In this document: piece by piece, positions 1 through 7,505 of the stretch | Position numbering within the stretch: the first letter of the stretch is position 1 | Layout: each line of letters opens with the position of its first letter | DNA from: Bacteroidales bacterium | GTDB lineage: Bacteria; Bacteroidota; Bacteroidia; Bacteroidales; VadinHA17 | Assembly (NCBI GenBank): GCA_003520925.1 | Contig: DOTV01000226.1 | Span: forward strand, 1-18,606 | Direction: 5' to 3' | Length of the DNA stretch: 18,606 nt | Translations under genes and position numbers: made by a program | The notes under the pieces: generated by a model | Database searches by the model: none | The model's input: only the letters and a program-made list of their open reading frames with translations | Told to the model about the DNA's origin: nothing

Positions 1-488
1 GGAGAGAACTCTTTCCAGCCATTGTATCCATCGCCATTCTTAACAGTGATATTTTTATATCCGAGCTTCTTTAACCTTTCTCCTGATTCTATCGCAAGCT
101 CTTGTATAATTTCAATACTATAAACACTTTTGACAGTTTCTGCCAGAACTGCTGCCTGGTAGCCTGATCCGGTTCCTACCTCAAGTGCTGTTTTTGAAAG
201 ATCAGGTTCAGCAACCTCGGTCATATATGCCACAATATATGGCTGGGAGATAGTCTGTCCATAACCGATCGGAAGAGGATTATCATCATAAGCTTCGCTT
301 TCGTATTCTTTCAGTATGAACAGATGCCGCGGCACCTTTCTCATCGCCTGCAACGTTGACTGATCGGTTACCCCTCGACTTATGATCTGCTCTGAAACCA
401 TTCTTTCCCTGGCTTCGGCATACCTTGCATCCTGCTGTAGATTAGAACCTTCCATGGCTAATAAAAATATGAAAAGAAGATATCTCAC
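1..488 (-). CDS. pcm: Protein-L-isoaspartate O-methyltransferase, N-terminal part (cut by window edge)
   Basis: This is a SAM-dependent methyltransferase that starts repair of isoaspartyl residues in damaged proteins. About 162 codons are present; the 3' end lies left of the window. The translation shows the family block PIGYGQTISQPYIVAYMTE at about residues 73-91 and the SAM-binding glycine motif LEVGTGSGYQ at about 102-111, followed by VYSIE. The longest reading frame opens with GTG at 488, just downstream of an in-frame stop. The first ATG lies 11 codons inside, at 455. The GTG start adds a short hydrophobic stretch (RYLLFIFLLA) that resembles an export signal, so the protein may be periplasmic, but no convincing cleavage site is visible. 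The gene lies 95 bp downstream of the M50 protease gene on the same strand. Family assignment is firm; start codon and location are uncertain. Confidence 0.9.
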   Translation of the reverse strand, partial: MRYLLFIFLLAMEGSNLQQDARYAEARERMVSEQIISRGVTDQSTLQAMRKVPRHLFILKEYESEAYDDNPLPIGYGQTISQPYIVAYMTEVAEPDLSKTALEVGTGSGYQAAVLAETVKSVYSIEIIQELAIESGERLKKLGYKNITVKNGDGYNGWKEFS

Positions 489-583
489 ATCTCAGCTGTT
501 TCTTACAATTTAAACCATTTTCATGATATTTCAAAGTAATAAGCCAGAGAAGAATGTGAATATTTGGAGGTAAAGAAAGGAGA

Positions 584-1228
584 TCAATTATAGCCGACAA
601 GCGACAGAAATCCTTTCCCAAGGAATTCCATTGCCGGCCAGATCGGGAACAGGTTTACACTGGTGAATATGGTTACCAGTATGAGACCCAGGAAGATATA
701 TGATCCGTATTTATAGAATCCATCATATAGCCTGGGAAATTTCCTGAACTGGTTCAGGAGAAGATGTGATCCGTCAAGAGGAGGGAAGGGTATGAGATTA
801 AAAATAAATAATCCCCAGTTTATATAAATTGCATACATGAAGACCTCATTCACGACCTGAATAATGTTGCTGTAATTGCCGGAAGTAAAATGACTGTAAA
901 TAGAAAATATCACAGAAAGTAACATCGCTGTCAAAGCATTTGATAACGGACCGGCAATGGCAATTTTAACAACATCCTTCTTCGGATTCTTCAGATTGGC
1001 TTCATTGAACTGAACAGGTTTTGCCCAGCCGAACCCGGCAACAAGAAGCATTACAAAGCCCAGTGCATCAATATGTTTGAAAGGATTCAATGTGATCCTG
1101 CCCTGTTGTTCCGATGTCAGATCCCCGCACATTTTGGCCATCAGGGCATGACTGAACTCATGAACAGTCAATCCAAGGATAATTCCGGGAAGGAATTTTA
1201 ATATACGGGCTATTTCAAAATGCTCCAT
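584..1228 (-). CDS. Site-2 protease family (M50) membrane metalloprotease
   Basis: A 214-residue multi-pass membrane protein of the M50/S2P family, zinc metalloproteases that cut within membranes. The zinc-binding motif is HEFSH at residues 23-27. The second conserved motif, NLIPFPPLDG, supplies the third zinc ligand D152. The central block GRITLNPFKHID...GWAKPVQF followed by AGPLSN is typical of the short, soluble-domain-free subgroup related to SpoIVFB-type proteases. Length is normal for this compact subgroup, and no PDZ domain is present. It starts 6 bp after the stop of the PHP-like lipoprotein gene, so the two are probably co-transcribed. The substrate cannot be told from sequence, since no sigma or anti-sigma factor gene is nearby. 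Confidence 0.88.
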   Translation of the reverse strand: MEHFEIARILKFLPGIILGLTVHEFSHALMAKMCGDLTSEQQGRITLNPFKHIDALGFVMLLVAGFGWAKPVQFNEANLKNPKKDVVKIAIAGPLSNALTAMLLSVIFSIYSHFTSGNYSNIIQVVNEVFMYAIYINWGLFIFNLIPFPPLDGSHLLLNQFRKFPRLYDGFYKYGSYIFLGLILVTIFTSVNLFPIWPAMEFLGKGFLSLVGYN

Positions 1229-1234
1229 CCTGCC

Positions 1235-2026
1235 TCAGATCCTTTCCTTTTTAACCGGCAGGTAAAAATCATTTTCATCAAGGCCGCATTTTTTTATCAT
1301 TTCCAGGGCATAAGCTGCTCCTGAGAAATTCTCATCAGCGTTGTTCGTTCCGACAGTGAACTTAACACCGGCTTTATGAGCCCTTTTAATAAAAGCTTCT
1401 GAAGGGATTTTGTATCTGTTATTTATCTCTATTGCGATGTTATTGGCTTTGGCAGCACTTATTACCTTATCCATCCTTTCAGGGGTCCAGAATATGTCAT
1501 ACCTGTTTTGCATCTGGGTTGGAAGGAATGTGGAATTTACGTAAACATCAATAGGTTCGGTATTAAGGATTTTGACAAGAGTGTTCACAAGATAGTCCAT
1601 GAACTGCTCTTCATCGTCAATCCAGGTCTCGTTTGGCATCCATATACGATTCCGCCTGCCTTTTTCATCGGTGAAGGTCATGCAGTCAGTAAAAACATAA
1701 TCAAATTTAGCCATCGATTCTTTCGAGAAAGTGTTCACCCATTCACGCCCTTCGGCCTGCATTGCCAGATAAAACTGCGGGTAATTCTTAAAAAGGGCTA
1801 CTACCGAATCAATCTGGTTGTCATTGTGGACAGGGAACCCGATTCCGCAATTCACAGCTATTCCATAATCTATATTTTCAGCTTTTGATTTTGCAACAGC
1901 ATCGTCTATTGTCAGTTTTCCCTTCAGGTGTACATGAAGATCAGTGATCTTAAACTGTGGTTTACTTGTGCAGCTAAAAAGAAACAAGACAGCTAAAGCT
2001 ATGACAGGGAACAGTTGTTTTTTCAT
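1235..2026 (-). CDS. PHP-like / amidohydrolase-fold metal-dependent lipoprotein
   Basis: A 263-residue protein with a lipoprotein-type signal: a lysine pair, a hydrophobic run and LFSC with Cys19 as likely lipidation site. After it comes DLHVHL (His31, His33), the usual first metal-binding motif of PHP and amidohydrolase-type TIM-barrel phosphoesterases/hydrolases. Later blocks include FDYVFTD, EINNRYKIPSEAF and GVKFTVGTNNAD, which resemble the C-terminal motifs of PHP domains although the expected His is replaced. I chose the ATG at 2026. A longer frame opens at 2077, but that start would fall inside a TAnnTTTG promoter element (2075-2082), and only the 2026 start begins with a clean signal peptide. 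The gene heads a leftward transcript with the M50 gene. It is probably a cell-envelope hydrolase; substrate unknown. Confidence 0.72.
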   Translation of the reverse strand: MKKQLFPVIALAVLFLFSCTSKPQFKITDLHVHLKGKLTIDDAVAKSKAENIDYGIAVNCGIGFPVHNDNQIDSVVALFKNYPQFYLAMQAEGREWVNTFSKESMAKFDYVFTDCMTFTDEKGRRNRIWMPNETWIDDEEQFMDYLVNTLVKILNTEPIDVYVNSTFLPTQMQNRYDIFWTPERMDKVISAAKANNIAIEINNRYKIPSEAFIKRAHKAGVKFTVGTNNADENFSGAAYALEMIKKCGLDENDFYLPVKKERI

Positions 2027-2074
2027 TTTAGAATGTTTTTGGTTAAGAAAATATTCTCCAGGTAAAAGACGGAA

Positions 2075-2082
2075 CAAAACTA
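2075..2082 (-). promoter_or_regulatory. Bacteroidota-type -7 promoter element for the PHP-like lipoprotein gene
   Basis: On the minus strand this reads TAGTTTTG, a perfect match to the TAnnTTTG -7 consensus of Bacteroidota sigma-ABfr promoters. It lies about 49 nt upstream of the ATG at 2026. A clear -33 element is not seen. It favours the 2026 start over the longer frame. Confidence 0.5.
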
Positions 2083-2144
2083 ATAAAATAGAGCGAATTG
2101 TATGGTAAAATCCAGTTTTCTTTATTTAGCAAAACCACCCCCAG

Positions 2145-2160
2145 CCCCTCCAGGGAGGGG
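2145..2160. repeat. GC-rich palindrome (REP-like), CCCCTCC-AG-GGAGGGG
   Basis: A perfect 7-bp inverted repeat with a 2-nt centre, within an otherwise AT-rich divergent intergenic region and preceded by CCACCCCCAG. Similar CCCCTCC/GGAGGGG palindromes are, from memory, common intergenic elements in Bacteroidota genomes. It could be a bidirectional terminator-like or REP-like element, but no T-tract follows on either strand. Confidence 0.45.
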
Positions 2161-2180
2161 AGCCTATAGGATTACTTTCG

Positions 2181-2204
2181 TCTTCGGTCTTCGGTCTTCG
2201 GTCG
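2181..2204. repeat. 7-bp tandem repeat (TCTTCGG) x3 plus partial unit
   Basis: Three consecutive perfect TCTTCGG units at 2181-2201 are followed by a partial unit, TCG. They sit between the divergent PHP-like lipoprotein and DUF4105 genes, upstream of the latter's likely promoter. No function is evident. Confidence 0.8.
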
Positions 2205-2228
2205 TTTTCTTTTCTCAGAAAAAACCTG

Positions 2229-2236
2229 TAGGTTTA
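2229..2236 (+). promoter_or_regulatory. Possible -7 promoter element for the DUF4105 gene
   Basis: TAGGTTTA matches seven of eight positions of the Bacteroidota TAnnTTTG element and ends 17 nt before the ATG at 2254. No clear -33 box is seen, so this is a weak call. Confidence 0.3.
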
Positions 2237-2253
2237 CATTAGAATTTACAATA

Positions 2254-3447
2254 ATGCTAAAAAAGCTCAAATACCTGCTGTTCTTTCTTCTTCTACTGAA
2301 TCAAACATTGATTTCGCAGGAGACACCAAAGGCTTATATTTATTTGCTGACCTGTGGTCCGGGGACTGAGACTTATTCTGTTTACGGGCACAGTGCTTTA
2401 CGGGTAGTCATTCAGGAGAAAAACAGCGATCTGGTTTATAACTGGGGAGTTTTCGACTTCGCCACTCCCAATTTTGCCTGGAAATTTGCAAAGGGCAGGC
2501 TCGATTATTCACTGGGTATCAGTACTTATGACAATTTCCTCAAAGATTACTTTTCAGAAGGCAGATGGGTAGTTTCCCAAAAATTAAACCTGGAAACAAC
2601 AGAAATTGAAAAGCTTTTTTTTCTTATTGCTGAAAACCTCAAACCTGAAAATCTGAATTACAGATATGATTTCTTCTACGATGACTGCTCAACAAGAATA
2701 CGTGATATTATTGAAAAAGCAGTAGGAGAAAATCTTATATATCCTCCGCCTGAATCAGGCAGGGACCAGCCAACCTTCCGGTACCTTACAGGTGAATACG
2801 AAAAAACTGTACCATGGACAAAGGTTGGAATTGACCTGATAATGGGTTCCCCGGGTGATAAAAAGGCTTCATTCAGAGACAAAATGTTCCTTCCTGTTGA
2901 GCTTAAGAACGGGCTCTCTGAACTTTTAATCAGACGGAACGGGAAAATGATACCCCTTCTTACCAATCCGGAAGTTGTTATTGACTTCGAGCAGCCAACA
3001 TATCAGGGTAAACTCCTGACATCACCTGTAGTTGTCTTTTCTGTTCTCCTTATAATTTTAATTATTCTTACTGGTTATTTCAGAGGAAAGAGAGCGAACA
3101 ATGTAATTGATATTGCCACTTTTGGTCTCTTTTCAATTCTTGCCCTTTTAATGATATTCTTCAATTTCTTTACCGATCATCAGCAGATGAAATGGAATCT
3201 TAATATCATATGGCTTAATCCTTTTATAATACTTTGCTTTATAAGTCTGCTGTTGAAAAAAGATCATTATATATGGTTCAGGCTGGTGTTTTTTCTGGCT
3301 GCCGGATTTCTTGCTTTTCTTGTATTTCTGCCGCAGCACATAAATAATGCTTTTGTACCGCTGATATTCATCCTAATACTCAGGAGTTCAGTCAGGGCGA
3401 ATTTTTCCTGGAACCCCCTTTCCCTCCCTCATTTAACAGAACTTTAA
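2254..3447 (+). CDS. DUF4105 / Lnb-type membrane protein (putative lipoprotein N-acyltransferase)
   Basis: A 397-residue protein with a signal peptide (hydrophobic residues 7-20, ending near ISQ), a periplasmic domain to about residue 245, and roughly five C-terminal transmembrane helices (about 255-385). The periplasmic domain is DUF4105: LLTCGPGTETYSVYGHSALR with His46, then FYDDCSTR with Cys145. These are the expected catalytic His and Cys of this papain-like (NlpC/P60-related) fold. This domain is the N-terminal periplasmic domain of Lnb, the enzyme proposed to complete N-acylation of lipoproteins in Bacteroides, which lack a standard Lnt. Role as Lnb is inferred from family and architecture; other DUF4105 paralogs have unknown function. 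It stands alone between divergent and downstream promoters, just upstream of the Bat operon. Confidence 0.8.
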   Translation: MLKKLKYLLFFLLLLNQTLISQETPKAYIYLLTCGPGTETYSVYGHSALRVVIQEKNSDLVYNWGVFDFATPNFAWKFAKGRLDYSLGISTYDNFLKDYFSEGRWVVSQKLNLETTEIEKLFFLIAENLKPENLNYRYDFFYDDCSTRIRDIIEKAVGENLIYPPPESGRDQPTFRYLTGEYEKTVPWTKVGIDLIMGSPGDKKASFRDKMFLPVELKNGLSELLIRRNGKMIPLLTNPEVVIDFEQPTYQGKLLTSPVVVFSVLLIILIILTGYFRGKRANNVIDIATFGLFSILALLMIFFNFFTDHQQMKWNLNIIWLNPFIILCFISLLLKKDHYIWFRLVFFLAAGFLAFLVFLPQHINNAFVPLIFILILRSSVRANFSWNPLSLPHLTEL

Positions 3448-3538
3448 CACATTTTAACTCCTTCTTATATTTCTGTCCTGTTCTTTTGTGTCAGAATTTA
3501 AAGGCGGTTTTAAGATGCCTTACACAAACTCAAATTGT

Positions 3539-3546
3539 TATATTTG
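3539..3546 (+). promoter_or_regulatory. -7 promoter element of the Bat operon
   Basis: TATATTTG is a perfect TAnnTTTG match 18 nt before the ATG at 3565. It marks the probable start of the moxR-bat transcript and rules against a longer moxR frame opening at 3535, which would begin upstream of the promoter. The spacing implies a 5' leader of only about 10-15 nt. Confidence 0.55.
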
Positions 3547-3564
3547 CACCTTAAATTTTTAACT

Positions 3565-4560
3565 ATGGAGCAAACATCTGATATAAGGATTCTTAATGAG
3601 AAGATTGAAAAAGAGAGCTCATTTGTCGATATCATAAGGATGGAGATGAACAAAGTCATTGTTGGCCAAAAACATCTCACGGATTCGCTTATGATCGGAC
3701 TTCTGGCCAATGGTCATATCCTGCTTGAAGGCGTGCCGGGCCTGGCAAAGACACTTGCTATTAAATCGCTTGCATCAGTTATCGATGCTAAGTTCAGCAG
3801 GATTCAGTTCACGCCCGACCTTCTTCCTGCCGACCTTACAGGCACACTGATATACAGCCAGAAGAAGGAAGAGTTCATAGTAAAGAAGGGACCGGTATTC
3901 GCCAACTTCATCCTTGCTGATGAGATCAACCGGTCGCCTGCAAAAGTTCAGAGTGCCCTCCTCGAGGCAATGCAGGAGAGGCAGGTTACAATCGGTGAAT
4001 CGACATACAGGCTCGATGAGCCCTTTCTTGTTCTTGCCACCCAGAACCCGATCGAACAGGAGGGCACATATCCTCTTCCTGAAGCACAGGTTGACAGGTT
4101 CATGCTTAAAGTCCTGATAGATTATCCTTCCATTGAGGAAGAAAAGCTTATCGTCAGGGAAAACCTGGCAAAGGACTTTCCAAAAGCGAATAGTGTCCTT
4201 AAAACAAATGATATTATAAGGGCCCGTAATGTTGTAAGGGAGGTTTATATGGATGAGAAGATCGAAAACTATATACTCAATATTGTCTTCGCCAGTCGTA
4301 ATCCTGAGAAATATGGCCTTCCGGATTTTAAAAATATGATCTCCTACGGAGCTTCGCCCCGAGCGTCAATAAATCTGTCACTTGCATCAAAAGCCTATGC
4401 TTTCATCAGACGGAGAGGATATGTTATTCCGGAAGATGTCAGAACAGTGTGCGCTGATGTGATGAGGCACAGAATTGGTCTCACCTATGAAGCCGAAGCT
4501 GAAAACGTTAACCAGGATAAGATTATCGCTGAAATACTTAATGTTGTTGAAGTACCCTAA
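3565..4560 (+). CDS. MoxR-family AAA+ ATPase, first gene of the Bat operon
   Basis: A 331-residue cytoplasmic AAA+ ATPase of the MoxR family, chaperone-like proteins that work with VWA-domain partners. Walker A is GVPGLAKT at residues 56-63; Walker B is FILADEINR near 115-123; the sensor block LVLATQNPIEQEGTYPLPEAQ and the C-terminal lid domain are all present. Length is typical. I start it at 3565 (MEQTSD) rather than at the longer frame's ATG at 3535 because a -7 promoter element lies between them. It is followed by a DUF58 protein and VWA proteins, the conserved MoxR-DUF58-VWA arrangement, so it probably remodels or assembles the membrane BatA/BatB proteins. Confidence 0.93.
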   Translation: MEQTSDIRILNEKIEKESSFVDIIRMEMNKVIVGQKHLTDSLMIGLLANGHILLEGVPGLAKTLAIKSLASVIDAKFSRIQFTPDLLPADLTGTLIYSQKKEEFIVKKGPVFANFILADEINRSPAKVQSALLEAMQERQVTIGESTYRLDEPFLVLATQNPIEQEGTYPLPEAQVDRFMLKVLIDYPSIEEEKLIVRENLAKDFPKANSVLKTNDIIRARNVVREVYMDEKIENYILNIVFASRNPEKYGLPDFKNMISYGASPRASINLSLASKAYAFIRRRGYVIPEDVRTVCADVMRHRIGLTYEAEAENVNQDKIIAEILNVVEVP

Positions 4561-4605
4561 AATGTTGCTGCCTACTGGTTGGTGGTTGCTTGTTTAAAAA
4601 CCAGT

Positions 4606-4647
4606 AACCAGGATCAAGAAACCAGGAACAAGGAACTAGGAACAAGA
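4606..4647 (+). repeat. 14-bp degenerate tandem repeat x3 before the DUF58 start
   Basis: Three units begin at 4606, 4620 and 4634: AACCAGGATCAAG, AACCAGGAACAAG and AACTAGGAACAAG, each plus one spacer base. An imperfect inverted relative (CCTACTGGTTGGTGG, from 4571) precedes them. The array fills the moxR-DUF58 gap and ends 3 nt before the ATG at 4651, so the last unit supplies an AGGAA tract that could act as a ribosome binding site. Confidence 0.8.
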
Positions 4648-4650
4648 AAC

Positions 4651-5514
4651 ATGGAAGCGATAGAATTATTAAAAAAAGTAAGAAGAATCGAGATCAAGAC
4701 CCGTGGTCTGACCAGGCATATCTTCGCCGGGGAGTATCACAGTGCCTTTAAGGGAAGGGGTATTTCTTTCAGCGAGGTCAGGGAGTATCAGTATGGTGAT
4801 GATATAAGAAGCATCGACTGGAATGTTACAGCAAGGTTCAATCACCCCTATGTTAAGGTATATGAAGAAGAAAGGGAATTGACAGTGATGCTGTTAATTG
4901 ATGTAAGCGGATCCGGAAACTTCGGCTCAACAATTAGCTTTAAGAAGGACATCATGACAGAGGTTGCTGCAGTGCTGTCGTTTTCAGCAATATATAATAA
5001 CGATAAGATTGGTGTCATCTTTTTCACCGATAAAGTTGAGAAATTCATTCCTCCCATGAAAGGCAGGAAGCATATTCTTAGAATAATCAGGGAACTTCTT
5101 GATTTCAAGCCACAAAGCAACGATACAAGTCTTAGTGAACCCCTCAGATTTCTTACAAATGCAATAAAAAAGCGGTGTACAGCATTTGTAATTTCCGATT
5201 TTATGGCTCCCGAATTTGAGGAGGCATTGAGAATTGCATCTAGCAAGCATGATGTTGTTGCCCTGAAGGTTTCAGACCCTCTTGAAAAGGTGCTTCCCGA
5301 TGTCGGATTGATGAAAGTTATGGACTCTGAAACAGGGTCTGAAAAATGGATCGACACCACATCGGGCTACGTAAGAAAAGCATACTCAGATTGGTGGATC
5401 ACACATATGGATTCGATAAGGAATACATTTAAAAAATGCGGTGTTGATTTTACCGAACTCAGTACAAAAGATGACTATGTAAGACCTCTTATCCAGCTGT
5501 TTGAGAGCAGATGA
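4651..5514 (+). CDS. DUF58 domain-containing protein with VWA-like fold
   Basis: A 287-residue cytoplasmic protein. The DUF58 signature is FKGRGISFSEVREYQYGDD (residues 33-51) followed by RSIDWNVTARF. A VWA-like segment with metal-site motif DVSGS (D84, S86, S88) comes next. The frame is open from 4579, but the extra 24 residues would be the translated tandem repeat (QDQETRNKELGTRN), and family members begin at ELLKKVRRIEIKTRGL, so I start at 4651. It shares ATGA with the next gene (4-nt overlap), implying translational coupling. DUF58 proteins are the constant companion of MoxR ATPases; the biochemical role is not known. Confidence 0.9.
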   Translation: MEAIELLKKVRRIEIKTRGLTRHIFAGEYHSAFKGRGISFSEVREYQYGDDIRSIDWNVTARFNHPYVKVYEEERELTVMLLIDVSGSGNFGSTISFKKDIMTEVAAVLSFSAIYNNDKIGVIFFTDKVEKFIPPMKGRKHILRIIRELLDFKPQSNDTSLSEPLRFLTNAIKKRCTAFVISDFMAPEFEEALRIASSKHDVVALKVSDPLEKVLPDVGLMKVMDSETGSEKWIDTTSGYVRKAYSDWWITHMDSIRNTFKKCGVDFTELSTKDDYVRPLIQLFESR

Positions 5515-6503
5515 TTTTTATGAAGAGACCGGTTTATATTATGTTATTTATTTTCCTGTTCTTCTGTCAGCAGATGAACGGTCAGGATATTTCTGTCTCA
5601 GCTGCTTTTGACACTACCCGGATATTAATAGGCGATCAGGTCAATTTCACTGTAACGATCGAACAGCCAGCTGATATAAGGCTTACCCTTCCAAATCTAA
5701 GGGATACATTAATAAAAAACATTGAAATACTGGCAGGGCCGGCAGTCGACACCAGCGGAATTCCCGGAAACAAGATCAGGATCACTGAAAAATATCTGGT
5801 CACCTCATTTGATTCAGGTTTTTACAGGATCGATCCGGTATTCGCTGAGATGATTGATTCAGGAGGTCTGAAACGATATTATTCTGACTATTCACTTCTT
5901 GAGGTGGCAAGGGTCAAAATAACGCCGTCCGACACTACCGCAAAGATATTTGATATTGCTTCTCCTTACCATGCCCCTCTAACTCTGGGTGAGATCCTTC
6001 CATGGGTGCTGCTTATTTTGCTCGTTTCAGTAATTATATGGCTGTTAATAAGATTAATAAAGAAGTTCAGGAAAGTAAAAAAAGAAGAAACTGTACCTGT
6101 AATTTACGAACCTGCCCATATCATTGCATTTCGTGAACTTGAAAAGCTAAAGAACGAAAAGCTATGGGAGAGAGGGGAAGCAAAGAAATATTACATTCGG
6201 CTTACAGAGATAATCAGGCAGTATCTTGAGAACAGGTTTGGTGTTAATTCGCTTGAACTCACAACATCAGAGACTCTGGAAGCTCTGGTTAAAACAGGAT
6301 TCAGGAAGGACGGCTCATATAATAAGTTAAGATCGGTACTGACCGGAGCTGACCTTGTGAAATTCGCCAAATATAAACCGGAGCCTGCTGAAAACGAATC
6401 GGTATTCTTTGATTCATACGATTTTGTATCAGCCACTAAGGCCGCTGATGCAATTGAAGAAAAGAGTGATTTTAAAGATAATCAGGGAGAAAAAGGATTA
6501 TGA
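5511..6503 (+). CDS. BatD-like single-pass membrane protein of the Bat operon
   Basis: A 330-residue protein with an N-terminal signal peptide (ending near MNGQD), a periplasmic Ig-like region similar in style to BatD repeats (ILIGDQVNFTVTIEQP), one transmembrane helix at about residues 160-182, and a helical cytoplasmic C-terminus (YYIRLTEIIRQYLENRFGVNSLELTTSETLEAL). The C-terminal segment resembles the cytoplasmic tail of the downstream BatD and of DUF4381-type proteins. It overlaps the DUF58 stop and the BatA start by 4 nt each. An alternative start is the ATG at 5520. Its position between DUF58 and BatA is the usual one for this poorly described component. Confidence 0.78.
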   Translation: MIFMKRPVYIMLFIFLFFCQQMNGQDISVSAAFDTTRILIGDQVNFTVTIEQPADIRLTLPNLRDTLIKNIEILAGPAVDTSGIPGNKIRITEKYLVTSFDSGFYRIDPVFAEMIDSGGLKRYYSDYSLLEVARVKITPSDTTAKIFDIASPYHAPLTLGEILPWVLLILLVSVIIWLLIRLIKKFRKVKKEETVPVIYEPAHIIAFRELEKLKNEKLWERGEAKKYYIRLTEIIRQYLENRFGVNSLELTTSETLEALVKTGFRKDGSYNKLRSVLTGADLVKFAKYKPEPAENESVFFDSYDFVSATKAADAIEEKSDFKDNQGEKGL

Positions 6504-7492
6504 GCAATTTGACATTCGCAGATCCCGGTTTTCTTTACCTTTTGCTGATTATCCCGGCTATAACAGCCTTTTATATAATTAAACAGCATAATGCTTTTGC
6601 ATCAATCAGGATGCCGGGCTTAAAACCGTTGGAGAAATCGGGAAATACTATCAGAAACTATCTTCAGCACATCCTTTTCGGGATGCGAATGGCGGCAGTA
6701 ATTCTGATAATAATTGTACTGGCCCGTCCGCAAACCTCCAATAAGTTCCAGGATGTATCAACTGAGGGTATCGATATTATGCTTGCACTCGATATTTCAG
6801 GCAGTATGCTTGCCAGGGATTTTAAGCCTGACAGGCTCGAAGCTTCCAAGAACGTAGCAACAGAGTTTATTTCGGGAAGGCCGTATGACCGGATTGGTCT
6901 TGTTGTATTCAGTGGTGAGAGTTTTACACAATGTCCGCTTACGACCGACCATGCTGTGCTGATTAATCTATTAAGAGAAATAGAGAGCGGGATGATAGAG
7001 GACGGTACAGCAATCGGCATGGGACTTGCAAATGCAGTCAACAGGATAAAGGATTCTGATGCCAAAAGCAAGGTAATAATCCTTCTGACTGACGGAATAA
7101 ACAACAGGGGAGAGATTGCACCGGCTACAGCTGCCGGAATTGCCAAAACTTTCGGAGTAAGGGTTTATACTATCGGGGTTGGAACACAGGGAACAGCTCC
7201 TTATCCGGTTCAGACACCATTCGGGACACAGTATCAGAATATGCCTGTAGAAATAGATGAGGCTATACTGAAGGACATAGCCGGGATGACCGGAGGAAAA
7301 TACTTCAGGGCTACCGACAATGATAAGCTGGTGCAGGTTTATGCTGAAATCGATAAGCTTGAAAAATCTAAGATCGATGTCAGGCAATTCATACGAAAAG
7401 ATGAGAAATACCTGATACCTGCAATAATTGCCTTCTGCCTTTTTGTGTTTGAAATTATTGCAAGATATACGGTTTTAAAGAAGCTGACTTAA
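6500..7492 (+). CDS. batA: BatA, VWA-domain aerotolerance membrane protein
   Basis: A 330-residue membrane protein with two N-terminal helices (about residues 10-27 and 58-75), a VWA domain at about 88-290, and a C-terminal helix (about 307-325). The metal-ion-dependent adhesion site is intact: DISGS (D98, S100, S102), with PLTTD and LLTDG further on. The opening NLTFADPGFLYLLLIIP is the BatA/BatB N-terminal signature. BatA is part of the Bacteroides aerotolerance operon, with proposed roles in the oxidative stress response or envelope integrity; molecular function is unresolved. It is translationally coupled (ATGA) to the gene before it and separated from BatB by 13 nt. Confidence 0.92.
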   Translation: MSNLTFADPGFLYLLLIIPAITAFYIIKQHNAFASIRMPGLKPLEKSGNTIRNYLQHILFGMRMAAVILIIIVLARPQTSNKFQDVSTEGIDIMLALDISGSMLARDFKPDRLEASKNVATEFISGRPYDRIGLVVFSGESFTQCPLTTDHAVLINLLREIESGMIEDGTAIGMGLANAVNRIKDSDAKSKVIILLTDGINNRGEIAPATAAGIAKTFGVRVYTIGVGTQGTAPYPVQTPFGTQYQNMPVEIDEAILKDIAGMTGGKYFRATDNDKLVQVYAEIDKLEKSKIDVRQFIRKDEKYLIPAIIAFCLFVFEIIARYTVLKKLT

Positions 7493-7505
7493 TTAAAAAT
7501 TAACC

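Noticed and set aside
1508..1888. A 126-codon plus-strand frame opposite the PHP-like lipoprotein
   Set aside because: It is a shadow of a gene with clear motifs on the other strand, and its translation shows no domain.
4606..4647. CRISPR-like array
   Set aside because: The units are 14 bp with a single spacer base, far too short for repeat-spacer structure, and there are no cas genes.
4579..4650. N-terminal 24-residue extension of the DUF58 protein
   Set aside because: It is only the translated tandem repeat; family homology begins at the ATG at 4651.
4848..5360. A 170-codon minus-strand frame within the DUF58 gene
   Set aside because: It is antisense to a conserved gene, Ser/Thr-rich as such shadows are, and has no recognisable domain.
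6664..7387. Long minus-strand frames within batA
   Set aside because: They overlap one another and lie opposite the VWA domain; they are composition artefacts.
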